Notes: generated by a model not told the origin, from the letters alone. 34,771 bases of DNA from Calothrix sp. C42_A2020_038 (GCA_015272395.1 JACYLQ010000016.1:117385-152155), one strand, 5' to 3'. Numbered from the stretch's first letter, positions 1 to 8,132 are shown. Made by a program: numbers and translations.

Positions 1-46
1 CACACAATCATATAGTAATCAAGCAGTTGCGAAACAAATCCAAGTA

Positions 47-328
47 ATGTCTAAACAAGACAATAAAGATGCAACAGGTTTAACAACTTCTCAAAAAATA
101 GCTTCTTTAACTAAAAATAAAGGTCAATTCGGTAGTGGAGACGAACTTCGTCGATACTTTTTCGGTGATTTAGAACCAATTTCTGTTCAACCTGGAGGCG
201 CCGGGATGGTTGTAAACCTTTACAATAAAGCAAGTGACACGACTTTTGCTTATTGTGCAACATTTGACGTAGTTGTCGCAATTAAACAGGGTCGAGTTAA
301 AGCTTTTGCTCCAAGTGAAGTTAAGTAA
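47..328 (+). CDS. Hypothetical small protein (93 aa)
   Basis: I do not recognise this family. The frame opens with ATG at 47 and codes for 93 residues. The N-terminal 25 residues are polar and probably disordered (Lys, Asp, Thr, Ser rich). A compact part follows, starting near the FGSGDELRRYFFGDLEP stretch and ending in a hydrophobic, beta-looking segment (CATFDVVVAIKQGRVKAFAP). There is no signal peptide or membrane segment, so it is probably cytoplasmic. It contains a GGCGCC palindrome at 197-202, like the native genes around it, and a strong terminator follows 14 bases after the stop, so it looks like a real expressed gene. It converges on the EamA transporter gene. Only about 46 bases of upstream sequence are in the window, so any operon partner is unseen. 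Confidence 0.6.
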   Translation: MSKQDNKDATGLTTSQKIASLTKNKGQFGSGDELRRYFFGDLEPISVQPGGAGMVVNLYNKASDTTFAYCATFDVVVAIKQGRVKAFAPSEVK

Positions 329-342
329 TTTAGATTATTTAG

Positions 343-374
343 ATTCCCGACACGCGATCTTAGTTGTCGGGAAT
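343..374. terminator. Bidirectional rho-independent-type terminator
   Basis: A perfect 10-bp inverted repeat (ATTCCCGACA at 343-352, TGTCGGGAAT at 365-374) with a 12-base loop sits between two convergent genes that end at 328 and 385. TTTGTTT follows on the plus strand and an A/T-rich run on the other side. It probably stops transcription from both directions. Confidence 0.75.
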
Positions 375-384
375 TTGTTTATGT

Positions 385-1434
385 TCACATTCCTTTAAAT
401 CCGACTTCACTTTCAATTTGTCTTAATTTATCAGTAGAATTTACTTTTTCTGTTTTAATATCAAACGATTGCTTTTGCTGACTACCAATATAACTAATAA
501 CTACACCTAATAAAATTACGATGCCACCAATATACTGTGCTAAAGTCGGAACTTCTGACAAAATCAAATAAGCAGCAATCACACTAGCGATAGGGGTAAA
601 CGAGCCAACTAATGAGGCTTTTGATACGCTAGAAGCTCTCAAGCCAGCAAGCCAAAATGATTGACCAACTACTACAATGACAGGTCCATAAATCAACATC
701 CACTTCCATAAGAAAGGTGAAAGCACATCCATAAAGTGATTGTGCCCATAAACGATTAAGGCAATAAAGAAAAATATCACTGTTCCCAAGGTTGTGCGAA
801 AAACGCTATAAATTCCTAGAGGAATTTTAGATAACTTTGCCTTACCAATAATTGTTGATGTAGCCAAAGCTACAGCAGCGATTGCTGCCAAAATTTCTCC
901 ATTTCCAAAATTAAAGTAGTTATTCGCAGATGCCATACCTTGGGATGTTGATGGTAATGCAATAGTTAAAGTTACACCAATAAATGAAACAAGTGCGCCA
1001 ATTATTTCCCAAGAATTTACTCGTTCTCGCAATAACCAAATAGATAAGGCTAAAGTTAAGGGTGGTTCTAGGCGTCCAACTAAGACAACATTATTAACTT
1101 TGGTTAATGCAAGTGCCTGAAAAATTAGACCAGGAGCAACAGCACTAGCCAAAATTGCGACAATGGTTAAATTCAGCCATTGATTTTTGGAAAACTGTTG
1201 TAATTGAGTTTTTGTTAACTGGCGCCTATAAATAATTATCAGAACTGCGAGCGCGCATAAATTCCCCACAAATAAAACGTTGCAAAACGATATAGGGTTA
1301 CGACCATCCACAAAACTTTGGGTGCCGATTTCTGTAAGTTTGCGCGTGACAGAATTCGCTGCACCAAAAATGAGGACAGCGAACCATAAATAAAGTTGTC
1401 CGGGAATACGAAGTGTAGGTAAGTGGCGCAACAT
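385..1434 (-). CDS. EamA/DMT-family membrane transporter
   Basis: This 349-residue, very hydrophobic protein has about ten predicted membrane helices arranged as two halves of five, the usual layout of drug/metabolite transporter (EamA, formerly DUF6) permeases. Recognisable parts are the first-half stretch VVLVGRLEPPLTLALSIWLL (family-typical xxRLEP region after helix 3) and the second-half GSFTPIASVIAAYLILSE followed by GGIVILLGVVIS. The C-terminal 30 residues are polar and cytoplasmic. The substrate cannot be told from sequence; members export amino acids, metabolites or drugs. The ATG at 1434 gives the full first helix. It is transcribed alone, with a shared terminator downstream at 343-374 and a MITE-like hairpin element just upstream. 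Confidence 0.85.
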   Translation of the reverse strand: MLRHLPTLRIPGQLYLWFAVLIFGAANSVTRKLTEIGTQSFVDGRNPISFCNVLFVGNLCALAVLIIIYRRQLTKTQLQQFSKNQWLNLTIVAILASAVAPGLIFQALALTKVNNVVLVGRLEPPLTLALSIWLLRERVNSWEIIGALVSFIGVTLTIALPSTSQGMASANNYFNFGNGEILAAIAAVALATSTIIGKAKLSKIPLGIYSVFRTTLGTVIFFFIALIVYGHNHFMDVLSPFLWKWMLIYGPVIVVVGQSFWLAGLRASSVSKASLVGSFTPIASVIAAYLILSEVPTLAQYIGGIVILLGVVISYIGSQQKQSFDIKTEKVNSTDKLRQIESEVGFKGM

Positions 1435-1449
1435 ATCAAGCCTTGCTAA

Positions 1450-1618
1450 AAGCTTGTTGAGAGGATATTTGAAAAGTATGATTATTGATTAAAAACCTAA
1501 CCCCTTGCAGGTAAGAGGAACAATAAAATAAGGCTTTCAAAGCCTCTCCCCCTGTTCAAGGTTGACCAGAGGGGTTTTAATACATACTTTGGGACTTTTC
1601 AAACATTCTCTCAAGCTT
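1450..1618. mobile_element. MITE-like palindromic element with terminal inverted repeats
   Basis: The ends form imperfect terminal inverted repeats: 1450-1477 (starting AAGCTTG, ending GAAAAGT) against the reverse complement of 1594-1618. Nested inside are further matching arms (GTATG...AAAACC..CCCC on the left, GGGGTTTTAATACATAC on the right) and a central hairpin AGGCTTTCAAAGCCT. The whole 169 bases could fold into one long imperfect hairpin and code for nothing, the pattern of a miniature non-autonomous element. It lies between the divergent EamA and ureD genes, so it may affect their promoters. No clear target-site duplication beyond a possible TA is visible. Confidence 0.5.
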
Positions 1619-1710
1619 ATTTTGATTCGGAAGTTAACTGAATTGTACAAGGCTTTGTATTACATTGCAGCTCGTAAAGTATATCTAAAAATATTTGCTT
1701 GGAAAAACAA

Positions 1711-2586
1711 ATGATTTGTGAAGAAAGTTCAGCAATACAAACGGCAGACAACTGGCATGGCAAGCTCGATTTAGTATACGCACATCCTGACGGTGCCACA
1801 CAATTGATTTACGCTCATCATCAAGCACCACTGAAAGTGCAACGTCCGTTTTACCCGGAAGGACAAGCAGTTTGCCATAGCGTGATTTTACATACGGCTG
1901 GGGGTGTTGTTGGTGGTGATAAATTATCTTATAATCTTCAGCTTCAGCCACAATCACAAGCGTTAATTACAACAGCGGCAGCAGGGAAAATTTATCGTAG
2001 TAACGGGCGCCTAGCAATACAAAATATTGATATCAAAGTTGATACAGGTGCGACACTAGAATGGTTACCACAAGAAATAATTGTATTTAATGGCGCCATA
2101 TATCGCCAAGACATACGTATAAATTTAGCTGAAAATGCAAACTTTATAGGGTGGGAAATTACACGATTTGGACGTAGCGCGCGGGGAGAAAAGTTCTTAC
2201 AGGGTAGTTGGAAAAGTTACACAGAAATTTGGCAGCAAAATAAACCACTGTGGATAGATAGACAATTTTTACCCGGTAGTGAAGAAGTGTTTCATAGTCC
2301 CCATGCATTAAACTCAAAACCTGTTGTCGGTACTTTAGTTTTTGTCGGTCAGGCAGTATCACCAGAATTTATCGAAAAAATTCGTTCTTTGGAACAGACG
2401 CGATCTATCTCATCTCTACATTTATTTGGGGTTACTCGGTTAGAACATGGATTTTTGTGTAGATATCGTGGTAGTTCTACTTCTGAGGTGAGAAACTGGT
2501 TTACGGCAGTGTGGCAGTTATTACGACAATCATTTTTAGGGCGTTCCGACTGCATACCGCGTGTTTGGTTTTCTTTAAAGGGGTAG
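1711..2586 (+). CDS. ureD: Urease accessory protein UreD
   Basis: UreD (UreH) binds apo-urease and, with UreF and UreG, helps carry nickel and CO2 into the active site. The protein has the family hallmarks near its N terminus: WHGKLDLVYAHPDGATQL, then APLKVQRPFYPEG, then HTAGGVVGGDKL, then TTAAAGKIYRS, and later LPGSEEVFHSPHALNSKPV. Length (about 291 residues) is normal. I chose the ATG at 1711, which has GGA about seven bases upstream; an in-frame TTG at 1699 would add four residues. The stop is followed only 3 bases later by the ureA start, so the two are co-translated. GGCGCC occurs at 2006 and 2092. ureE, ureF and ureG are not in the window. Confidence 0.93.
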   Translation: MICEESSAIQTADNWHGKLDLVYAHPDGATQLIYAHHQAPLKVQRPFYPEGQAVCHSVILHTAGGVVGGDKLSYNLQLQPQSQALITTAAAGKIYRSNGRLAIQNIDIKVDTGATLEWLPQEIIVFNGAIYRQDIRINLAENANFIGWEITRFGRSARGEKFLQGSWKSYTEIWQQNKPLWIDRQFLPGSEEVFHSPHALNSKPVVGTLVFVGQAVSPEFIEKIRSLEQTRSISSLHLFGVTRLEHGFLCRYRGSSTSEVRNWFTAVWQLLRQSFLGRSDCIPRVWFSLKG

Positions 2587-2589
2587 TAA

Positions 2590-2892
2590 ATGCAGCTAAC
2601 GCCGCAGGAAAAAGACAAATTACTAATTTTTACTGCTGCTTTATTGGCAGAAAGACGTAAAAACCGAGGTTTGAAGTTAAATTATCCAGAAGCAGTTGCT
2701 TTTATTACAGCCGCAATATTAGAAGGCGCCAGAGATGGACGCACGGTTGCTGAGTTAATGAGTTTTGGCACAACCTTATTAAAGCGGGATGATGTTATGG
2801 AAGGTGTACCAGAAATGGTGCATGAAGTACAAGTAGAAGCAACCTTTCCTGATGGGACAAAGTTGGTTACGGTACATAATCCCATTCAATAG
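2590..2892 (+). CDS. ureA: Urease subunit gamma
   Basis: This is the small gamma subunit of the (alpha-beta-gamma)3 urease, which hydrolyses urea to ammonia and carbamate in the cytoplasm. It is exactly 100 residues, the canonical length, begins [20 protein letters not shown], and contains the diagnostic [23 protein letters not shown] and [22 protein letters not shown] stretches. It starts 3 bases after the ureD stop and is followed by ureB after 46 bases, so it is inside the ure operon. GGCGCC occurs at 2725. Confidence 0.97.
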   Translation: MQLTPQEKDKLLIFTAALLAERRKNRGLKLNYPEAVAFITAAILEGARDGRTVAELMSFGTTLLKRDDVMEGVPEMVHEVQVEATFPDGTKLVTVHNPIQ

Positions 2893-2938
2893 ATTTTGGA
2901 TTTTATGAAAGTAGAATTAAAGTAGGATTTTAGATTTT

Positions 2939-3244
2939 ATGATTCCAGGGGAAATTATTACGCTAGACGGCGAAATTGAGTTGAATGCAGGACGAGAAAC
3001 TGTAAGATTACAGGTCGCAAATACTGGAGATAGACCAATTCAAGTAGGTTCGCATTTTCACTTTTTTGAAGTCAATACAGCATTACACTTTGATAGAGAA
3101 CAAGCGCGCGGAATGCGTCTCGATATTCCTGCTGGTACTGCTGTACGTTTTGAACCTGGTGATGAGAAAGAGGTTATTTTAGTACCCTTGGCTGGAAGTC
3201 GTCAGGTATACGGTTTCAACGGATTGATAAATGGCGCTTTGTAA
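2939..3244 (+). CDS. ureB: Urease subunit beta
   Basis: The beta subunit of urease, 101 residues, begins [16 protein letters not shown] and contains the conserved [21 protein letters not shown] and [16 protein letters not shown] blocks, ending in the typical [16 protein letters not shown]-type tail. The short spacer before it contains a near-duplicate of GGATTTTAGATTTTAT, which looks like a small local duplication around the start. In many bacteria ureC follows within a few tens of bases; here a 334-base spacer with a gene relic intervenes, so ureC may need its own translation or transcription signals. Confidence 0.97.
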   Translation: MIPGEIITLDGEIELNAGRETVRLQVANTGDRPIQVGSHFHFFEVNTALHFDREQARGMRLDIPAGTAVRFEPGDEKEVILVPLAGSRQVYGFNGLINGAL

Positions 3245-3361
3245 TGATCTAGTCGGACGGGCATTCTCTGACCATCGCACAAAAAGTTTACTAAAACTGA
3301 GGCTCTTTTTTCTCTCTATGCCAAAATTAATAAACTCTCTGTTTGCTAAGAGTTAAATTGG

Positions 3362-3484
3362 CTAATAATTTCGATTTTGCTGGTATCGTAAATTTTGGTC
3401 TGTAGTCAATAAAATTGTGAAACCATCTTCAGTCATGAGTTTTAGAAGTTCGCCTTTTGTATATTTATATTTCCAGCGCTGACA
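3362..3484 (-). pseudogene. Relic of a DUF5615-type (PIN-like) toxin gene
   Basis: The minus strand of the ureB-ureC spacer reads, without a stop for about 40 codons, a peptide containing GELLKLMTEDGFTILLTTDQ followed by NLRYQQN and then a stop at 3362-3364. This closely matches the C-terminal half of DUF5615 family PIN-like proteins, where a GELL..L....FD..LT.D.NL..QQN core is typical; these are usually toxins paired with a DUF433 antitoxin. No start codon, N-terminal half or antitoxin is visible, and the end is truncated. I infer a decayed insertion inside the urease operon, antisense to it. The identification rests on the motif only. Confidence 0.5.
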
Positions 3485-3578
3485 AATTTATAAATTTATA
3501 GAGAATATTTGATTTCACGTTCCTAAATTTGCTCAAGAATATTTAAATCGATACAACACCGTCTTCAGGAGTGCAATA

Positions 3579-5309
3579 ATGAGCTATCGAATGTCGCGCC
3601 GCGCGTATGCGGAAACTTTTGGTCCTACAGTTGGCGATAAAGTCCGTCTTGCCGACACTGAATTATTCATTGAAGTCGAACAAGATTTAACTATATATGG
3701 TGATGAAGTAAAGTTTGGTGGTGGTAAAGTTATTCGTGATGGCATGGGACAGGCGCCTATCTCTAACCAAGACGGCGCCGTTGATGTTGTTATTACCAAT
3801 GCTTTAATTCTTGATTGGTGGGGTATTGTTAAAGCTGATATTGGAATTAAAGACGGGAAGATATACAAAATAGGTAAAGCTGGTAATCCTTATATTCAAG
3901 ATAATGTAGATATTATTATTGGGCCGGGAACGGAAGCGATAGCAGGTGAGGGAATGATTCTCACTGCTGGTGGAATTGATACTCACATACACTTTATTTG
4001 TCCGCAGCAGATAGAAGTTGCCATAGCATCAGGTATTACAACAATGATAGGGGGTGGGACTGGGCCTGCTACGGGTACAAATGCGACTACTTGTACGCCG
4101 GGGCCTTGGAATATTTACCGGATGCTACAAGTGAGTGATGCGTTTCCAATGAATTTGGGATTTTTGGGAAAGGGCAATAGTAGTCAACCTCAAGGACTTG
4201 TTGAACAAATTGAAGCAGGTGCTATGGGGTTGAAGCTACATGAAGATTGGGGAACTACACCTGCTGCTATAGATACTTGTTTAAGCGTTGCCGATGATTA
4301 TGATGTGCAGGTGGCAATACATACTGATACTCTCAACGAAGCTGGTTTTGTTGAAAATACTATTGCCGCTTTTAAGAACCGTGTTATTCATACTTACCAT
4401 ACTGAGGGCGCCGGAGGAGGACATGCACCCGACATTATTAAAGTATGTGGGGAAGCGAATGTTCTGCCATCTTCGACTAACCCAACTCGTCCTTATACTG
4501 TAAATACTCTTGATGAACACCTTGATATGCTAATGGTGTGTCATCACCTAGATGCAGACATTCCTGAAGATGTGGCTTTTGCTGAGTCGCGTATTCGTCG
4601 CGAAACTATTGCTGCTGAGGATATTTTGCATGACTTAGGCGCCTTTAGTATGATTTCCTCTGACTCACAAGCAATGGGACGAGTTGGTGAGGTAATTATT
4701 CGCACTTGGCAAACGGGGCATAAAATGAAAGTACAGAGAGGAAACCTCACCCCCAGCCCCTCTCCTACGAGGAGAGGGGAGGAAAGAGCGGATAATTTTA
4801 GGGCTAAGAGGTATGTGGCGAAGTATACGATAAATCCAGCAACTACACATGGGATAGCTCAGTATGTGGGTTCTGTGGAGGAAGGTAAACTTGCTGATTT
4901 GTGTTTGTGGCGCCCTGGTTTTTTTGGTGTGAAGCCAGAGATGGTTATTAAGGGGGGAATGATTGCTTGGGCGCAAATGGGTGATGCGAATGCTAGTATT
5001 CCTACACCTCAACCTGTACACATGCGTCCAATGTTTGGTAGTTTTGGCGGTGCCTTGGGTAGAACTTCATTAACTTTTGTTTCCCACGAAGCTTTAAAAC
5101 GGGATATATCTAACCAATTAAAATTAAAAAAACAAGTCGTTGCTGTTTCTGGTATTCGTAATTTGAGCAAGCGGGATATGAAATTAAACGACGCAATGCC
5201 ACATATCGAAGTTGACCCAGAAACTTACGAAGTGCGCGCGGATGGTGAATTACTAACATGTGAACCTGCAACAATTTTACCTATGGCACAACGATATTTC
5301 TTGTTTTAA
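3579..5309 (+). CDS. ureC: Urease subunit alpha (with repeat-derived insertion)
   Basis: This is the catalytic urease subunit with a di-nickel centre. All key residues are visible: His136 and His138 (DTHIHF), the carbamylated Lys219 ([10 protein letters not shown]), His248 (AIHTDTLNE), His274 ([13 protein letters not shown]), Asp362 ([12 protein letters not shown]), plus flap Cys321 and catalytic His322 (MVCHHLD). The protein is 576 residues, several longer than usual. The excess lies at residues about 389-404, where the loop between KVQRG and DNFRAKRY reads [14 protein letters not shown], a translated cyanobacterial palindromic repeat. The frame is intact, so the enzyme is probably functional. 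The ATG follows AGGAG at 3568-3572. GGCGCC occurs five times inside the gene. Confidence 0.97.
   Translation: MSYRMSRRAYAETFGPTVGDKVRLADTELFIEVEQDLTIYGDEVKFGGGKVIRDGMGQAPISNQDGAVDVVITNALILDWWGIVKADIGIKDGKIYKIGKAGNPYIQDNVDIIIGPGTEAIAGEGMILTAGGIDTHIHFICPQQIEVAIASGITTMIGGGTGPATGTNATTCTPGPWNIYRMLQVSDAFPMNLGFLGKGNSSQPQGLVEQIEAGAMGLKLHEDWGTTPAAIDTCLSVADDYDVQVAIHTDTLNEAGFVENTIAAFKNRVIHTYHTEGAGGGHAPDIIKVCGEANVLPSSTNPTRPYTVNTLDEHLDMLMVCHHLDADIPEDVAFAESRIRRETIAAEDILHDLGAFSMISSDSQAMGRVGEVIIRTWQTGHKMKVQRGNLTPSPSPTRRGEERADNFRAKRYVAKYTINPATTHGIAQYVGSVEEGKLADLCLWRPGFFGVKPEMVIKGGMIAWAQMGDANASIPTPQPVHMRPMFGSFGGALGRTSLTFVSHEALKRDISNQLKLKKQVVAVSGIRNLSKRDMKLNDAMPHIEVDPETYEVRADGELLTCEPATILPMAQRYFLF
4743..4782. 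repeat. Palindromic repeat inserted in frame inside ureC
   Basis: The core is a perfect 10-bp stem, CCCCTCTCCT at 4757-4766 and AGGAGAGGGG at 4770-4779, with a 3-base loop ACG, preceded by CCTCACCCCCAG. The same family normally lies between genes in cyanobacteria and translates as [12 protein letters not shown]. Here it is read in frame within the urease alpha subunit. Confidence 0.75.
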
Positions 5310-5318
5310 GGCTCCTAC

Positions 5319-5351
5319 TATCCCCCGAAATTGCGGAGGTCGTGGGGGATA
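5319..5351 (+). terminator. Possible terminator after ureC
   Basis: An 8-bp stem (TATCCCCC at 5319-5326, GGGGGATA at 5344-5351) lies ten bases after the ureC stop. There is no strong T-run after it, so it could also act only as an mRNA 3'-end stabiliser. Confidence 0.4.
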
Positions 5352-5501
5352 AATTCTCTTCCCATACTGCTCAGTTATGATAGCAATGATAAAGAACTTG
5401 CTGTTTCCCAAAGAAATAGAGAATTTAAGTATCTGATTATAATTAGCTGTTCATAACGTTAATATATAGTCAATCCATATTATTAACCCAGTAGTAGCAC
5501 T

Positions 5502-6251
5502 ATGTTAGCCAAAGAAGCCACGTATAAAGTGACCTGGGAAAAGTTACCAGACGATTTTATTTTAGACGATGAACCCGTGGACAATATTTCCCAACCTCCA
5601 CTTGCTGCAGCATTGACAGAAAGCTTGGTATTAAAACAAAAATTGGCGCCTAACGCTTTAACTACAACTAACTACGGTATTTGCGCTACCTTAAATGGAC
5701 AAACTGTGGTGAAGGCGCCTGACTGGGGTTATGTACCATCAATTAAAGTTCCCCGGTCAGAAGTAACACGCAGTTACACTCCACGACTTCAAGGGGATAT
5801 TCCCGTAATTGTCATGGAATTTATTTCAGCAACCGAAGGCACAGAGTATTCTAGCAAACCAACCTACCCTCCTGGTAAATGGTTCTTTTACGAAAAAATC
5901 TTAGAAGTACCCAACTACGCAATTTTTGAACCAGATATGGGGGTGCTAGAGGTATATAAATTAGATAGTTTAAAAAATTATCAACTACAAACACCTGATG
6001 GGAATAACCGATATTGGATAACTGAGATGAACCTGTTTTTAGGTGTATGGCAAGGTACTCGTGAAAACAGAACAGGTTATTGGTTGCGCTGGTGGGATGA
6101 AAATGGTGAATTATTGCTGTGGGGTTCAGAGTTGGCAGATAAAGAACGTCAACGTGCCGATGAAGAACGTCAACGTGCTGATGAAGAACGTCAACGAGTG
6201 GAAAGACTTGCACAACAACTAAGAGCAGCAGGTATTGAACCTGAGTTGTAA
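5502..6251 (+). CDS. Uma2-family protein (DUF820 nuclease fold) with heptad-repeat tail
   Basis: The protein (249 residues) matches the cyanobacterial Uma2 (DUF820, PD-(D/E)xK restriction-endonuclease-like fold) family: APDWGYVPSIKVPRSEVTRSYTP, then IPVIVMEFISATEGTEYSSKP, then PGKWFFYEKILEVPNYAIFEP, followed by YWITEMNLFLGVWQGTR. The conserved D..W / E(F)IS block is where the fold's acidic residues are expected. No role is established for most of these very numerous proteins. The C terminus carries three near-identical 7-residue units (DKERQRA, DEERQRA, DEERQRV) that predict a short coiled coil, ending QQLRAAGIEPEL, a tail common in this family. It appears monocistronic, about 190 bases after ureC. 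Confidence 0.8.
   Translation: MLAKEATYKVTWEKLPDDFILDDEPVDNISQPPLAAALTESLVLKQKLAPNALTTTNYGICATLNGQTVVKAPDWGYVPSIKVPRSEVTRSYTPRLQGDIPVIVMEFISATEGTEYSSKPTYPPGKWFFYEKILEVPNYAIFEPDMGVLEVYKLDSLKNYQLQTPDGNNRYWITEMNLFLGVWQGTRENRTGYWLRWWDENGELLLWGSELADKERQRADEERQRADEERQRVERLAQQLRAAGIEPEL
6138..6200 (+). repeat. Three tandem 21-bp repeats in the Uma2 gene
   Basis: Units 6138-6158, 6159-6179 and 6180-6200 share GA(T)(A/G)AAGAACGTCAACG and differ at only a few positions. Each codes for one coiled-coil heptad, so unit number could change by slippage without a frameshift. Confidence 0.85.
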
Positions 6252-6284
6252 CAGTTATTAGTAGTTTATACTCTCAGTGGCTAG

Positions 6285-6605
6285 GAACTTTGAATTCTCC
6301 ACGCCTTGAAAAACGTGGATTCTTAACTGTTGTTGCTGCATCGATTAGAAATCGACTACACAACGTTGCTCTACCCCAAAGGGGCTTTGACTGGCTCAAA
6401 CAGTCCTACCCGCCTCGCTTCCTTGAGAATGTGCGGCTACTTTAATTAAGTCGTGATGTTTTTTTATTATGGGTTTTTTGCCAACAACATCATGAGTGAA
6501 ATATTACCAAAGATTTGGGTTTAAAACAACAGGTTAAAACCTGTTTAGTTGCGTTTTATCCCCTCGTTAAAAGTAGGGGTTCTCACGCTCCCACGCTGTT
6601 TTTAT
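6285..6605 (-). mobile_element. Decayed IS200/IS605-like element (non-coding ends)
   Basis: Most of the 508-base gap between the Uma2 and histidine kinase genes holds this stretch. It has hairpins at both sides: CCACG...CGTGG around 6298-6319; CCCCAAAGGGG at 6374-6384; a perfect palindrome AACAGGTTAAAACCTGTT at 6528-6545; and CCCCT...AGGGG at 6560-6579, followed by TTCTCACGCTCCCACGCTG. This arrangement and wording resemble the structured ends of cyanobacterial IS200/IS605 elements in minus orientation. On the minus strand the last part translates as KNPRFSRRGEF, which looks like the peptide often predicted over such an end. No tnpA or tnpB reading frame is left, so it is either a deletion relic or a non-autonomous derivative. 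Confidence 0.4.
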
Positions 6606-6759
6606 AGGCGCCAGATCGTATATACAGTAACTTGATAATTGATTCCTGACAAAGAATCATTCTTAAGCATGAGGTAAAATCTATGAACTATACCAAAATA
6701 TAGATATTAATAAAACTTATTTCTATCTTTCGGCTATTAAATCAGTAATTTCTAAACAC

Positions 6760-7851
6760 ATGGTATATAATAACACTCAGCCTGACAAAATCCTAGTTGT
6801 TGATGATTCTCCCGATAATGTGTTTCTGATTGGCACCATTTTGGAAGAAGATGGTTATATTGTTAGCACCGCAGAAAATGGTGCGACTGCACTAGCAAAA
6901 ATCGAAGAATCTAGTTTTGATTTAGTACTGCTTGATTTGATGATGCCTGGGATGGATGGCTATGAGGTTACTCGTCGTATCCGTGCAAATAAGGGTATGT
7001 CGTTCATGCCAATTCTTTTAATTACGGCACATGACTCACCAAATGTTGCACAGGGATTGGATTTAGGAGCAGATGATTTTATTCGTAAGCCTGTAACTGT
7101 CGATGAGTTACTCGCGCGTGTGCGTTCTTTGTTACGTCTAAAACACAGTATTGATGAACGGGATGAAATCGCACGACAACGGGAGGATTTTGTCTCGCGT
7201 CTTACTCATGACTTGCGTACACCCTTGGTTGCTGCGGAACGAATGCTTGAACTATTATTACAAGGCGCCTTGGGTGAATTATCACCGCAAATGAATGAAA
7301 TAATTACCATTATGGGGCGCAGCAATACTAACTTGCTTGCGATGGTAAATACTTTACTGGAAGTTTATCGGTTTGATGCGGGACGTAAAGCACTAGCTTT
7401 TCTACCAGTAGATATAAAAACGCTATTACAAGAAGTTATAGCTGAGTTAACACCAATTGCCCAACCAAAAGGACTAACGATTAATTTGGAAGTTGGAGAA
7501 TTGAGTCAAACCACTGTAATGGGGGATCGTTTAGAACTTCATCGTCTTTTGACCAACTTAGTCGGTAACGCGATTAAATTCACTGATAAAGGTGGAGTAA
7601 AGATTCGTCTGAATGAAGAGAGTGATGATGTTATCAGAATTGAAATTGCTGACACAGGCACAGGCATTCCACCCGAAGAACAAGTAACTTTATTTGAACG
7701 ATTTCGCCAAGGAAGTCACAAACGTTCTGGTAGTGGTTTAGGTCTATATCTTTCACGTCGTATTGTTGAAGCGCATCAAGGTAGTATCCATGTCAGTTCA
7801 GAACTGGGCAAGGGAAGTGTTTTTACTATTTATTTGCCAACTAAACAGTAA
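6760..7851 (+). CDS. Receiver-histidine kinase protein (REC-HisKA-HATPase)
   Basis: This 363-residue soluble two-component protein begins with a receiver domain (about residues 10-128: DD at 15-16, phospho-acceptor Asp59 in LLDLMMPGMDGYEV, Lys110 in IRKP). Next is a HisKA dimerisation domain with phospho-His150 in SRLTHDLRTPL, then an HATPase_c domain with N-box Asn270 (NLVGNAIKF), G1 DTGTGIP at 298-304, F-box LFERFRQG and G2 GSGLGL at 324-329. There is no membrane segment or separate sensor domain, so its input is probably phosphotransfer or a partner protein. Such single-chain REC-kinases are common in cyanobacteria. No cognate regulator is adjacent. The start ATG at 6760 lacks a good Shine-Dalgarno sequence. 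GGCGCC occurs at 7264. Confidence 0.92.
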   Translation: MVYNNTQPDKILVVDDSPDNVFLIGTILEEDGYIVSTAENGATALAKIEESSFDLVLLDLMMPGMDGYEVTRRIRANKGMSFMPILLITAHDSPNVAQGLDLGADDFIRKPVTVDELLARVRSLLRLKHSIDERDEIARQREDFVSRLTHDLRTPLVAAERMLELLLQGALGELSPQMNEIITIMGRSNTNLLAMVNTLLEVYRFDAGRKALAFLPVDIKTLLQEVIAELTPIAQPKGLTINLEVGELSQTTVMGDRLELHRLLTNLVGNAIKFTDKGGVKIRLNEESDDVIRIEIADTGTGIPPEEQVTLFERFRQGSHKRSGSGLGLYLSRRIVEAHQGSIHVSSELGKGSVFTIYLPTKQ

Positions 7852-8132
7852 TTTAGTACTTTAGTAATACTTGAGAGTTTTTGGCAACTTAATACTAAGT
7901 AAATTTACGTAGATATCAAGCTATTATTCAGGATAAGGTTCGAGAGTTAGAAGAGATATAGGAGAAATAATCGGCGCCTACAAATTAATTTAACGTGAGT
8001 TCGACGGATAGGAAAGCGCAAAAAGCTGGCTATATATGAATTTGCTTAACTGGGCATCACAAAAGCGATGCCTGCGGCGGGCTTCGCCTACGCTACAATT
8101 AATTGAGAATAGGTAAAAAGTGACAAAAAAAC
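7852..8132. other. Intergenic region, mostly featureless
   Basis: No gene is seen between the histidine kinase and the IS982 fragment. It contains one GGCGCC (7973) and the short cyanobacterial repeat described separately at 8065-8093. The remainder shows no convincing promoter or open frame. Confidence 0.5.
8065..8093. repeat. Short G+C-rich cyanobacterial interspersed repeat
   Basis: The 29 bases from GCGATGCC to GCCTACGC (containing TGCGGCGGGCTTCG) stand out as G+C-rich in an A+T-rich spacer and can form a small GGCG/CGCC hairpin. The wording is typical of a short interspersed repeat family seen in many Nostocales spacers (recalled, not searched). Confidence 0.6.

Noticed and set aside
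4743-4782. Possible intein or frameshift in ureC
   Set aside because: The extra segment is only about a dozen residues, has no splicing motifs and keeps the frame; a repeat insertion explains it fully.
4665-5021. 118-codon open frame on the minus strand inside ureC
   Set aside because: It is fully antisense to the well-supported ureC frame, has no ribosome-binding site, and part of it is the translated palindromic repeat.
6138-6200. Tandem repeats as a possible CRISPR array
   Set aside because: Units are contiguous without spacers and in frame within a coding sequence; they are coiled-coil heptads. The same holds for the 9-bp repeat in rnj. No spaced-repeat array was seen anywhere.
7852-7980. 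Possible small gene after the histidine kinase
   Set aside because: No open frame with a start signal longer than about 30 codons and no similarity to known small proteins.
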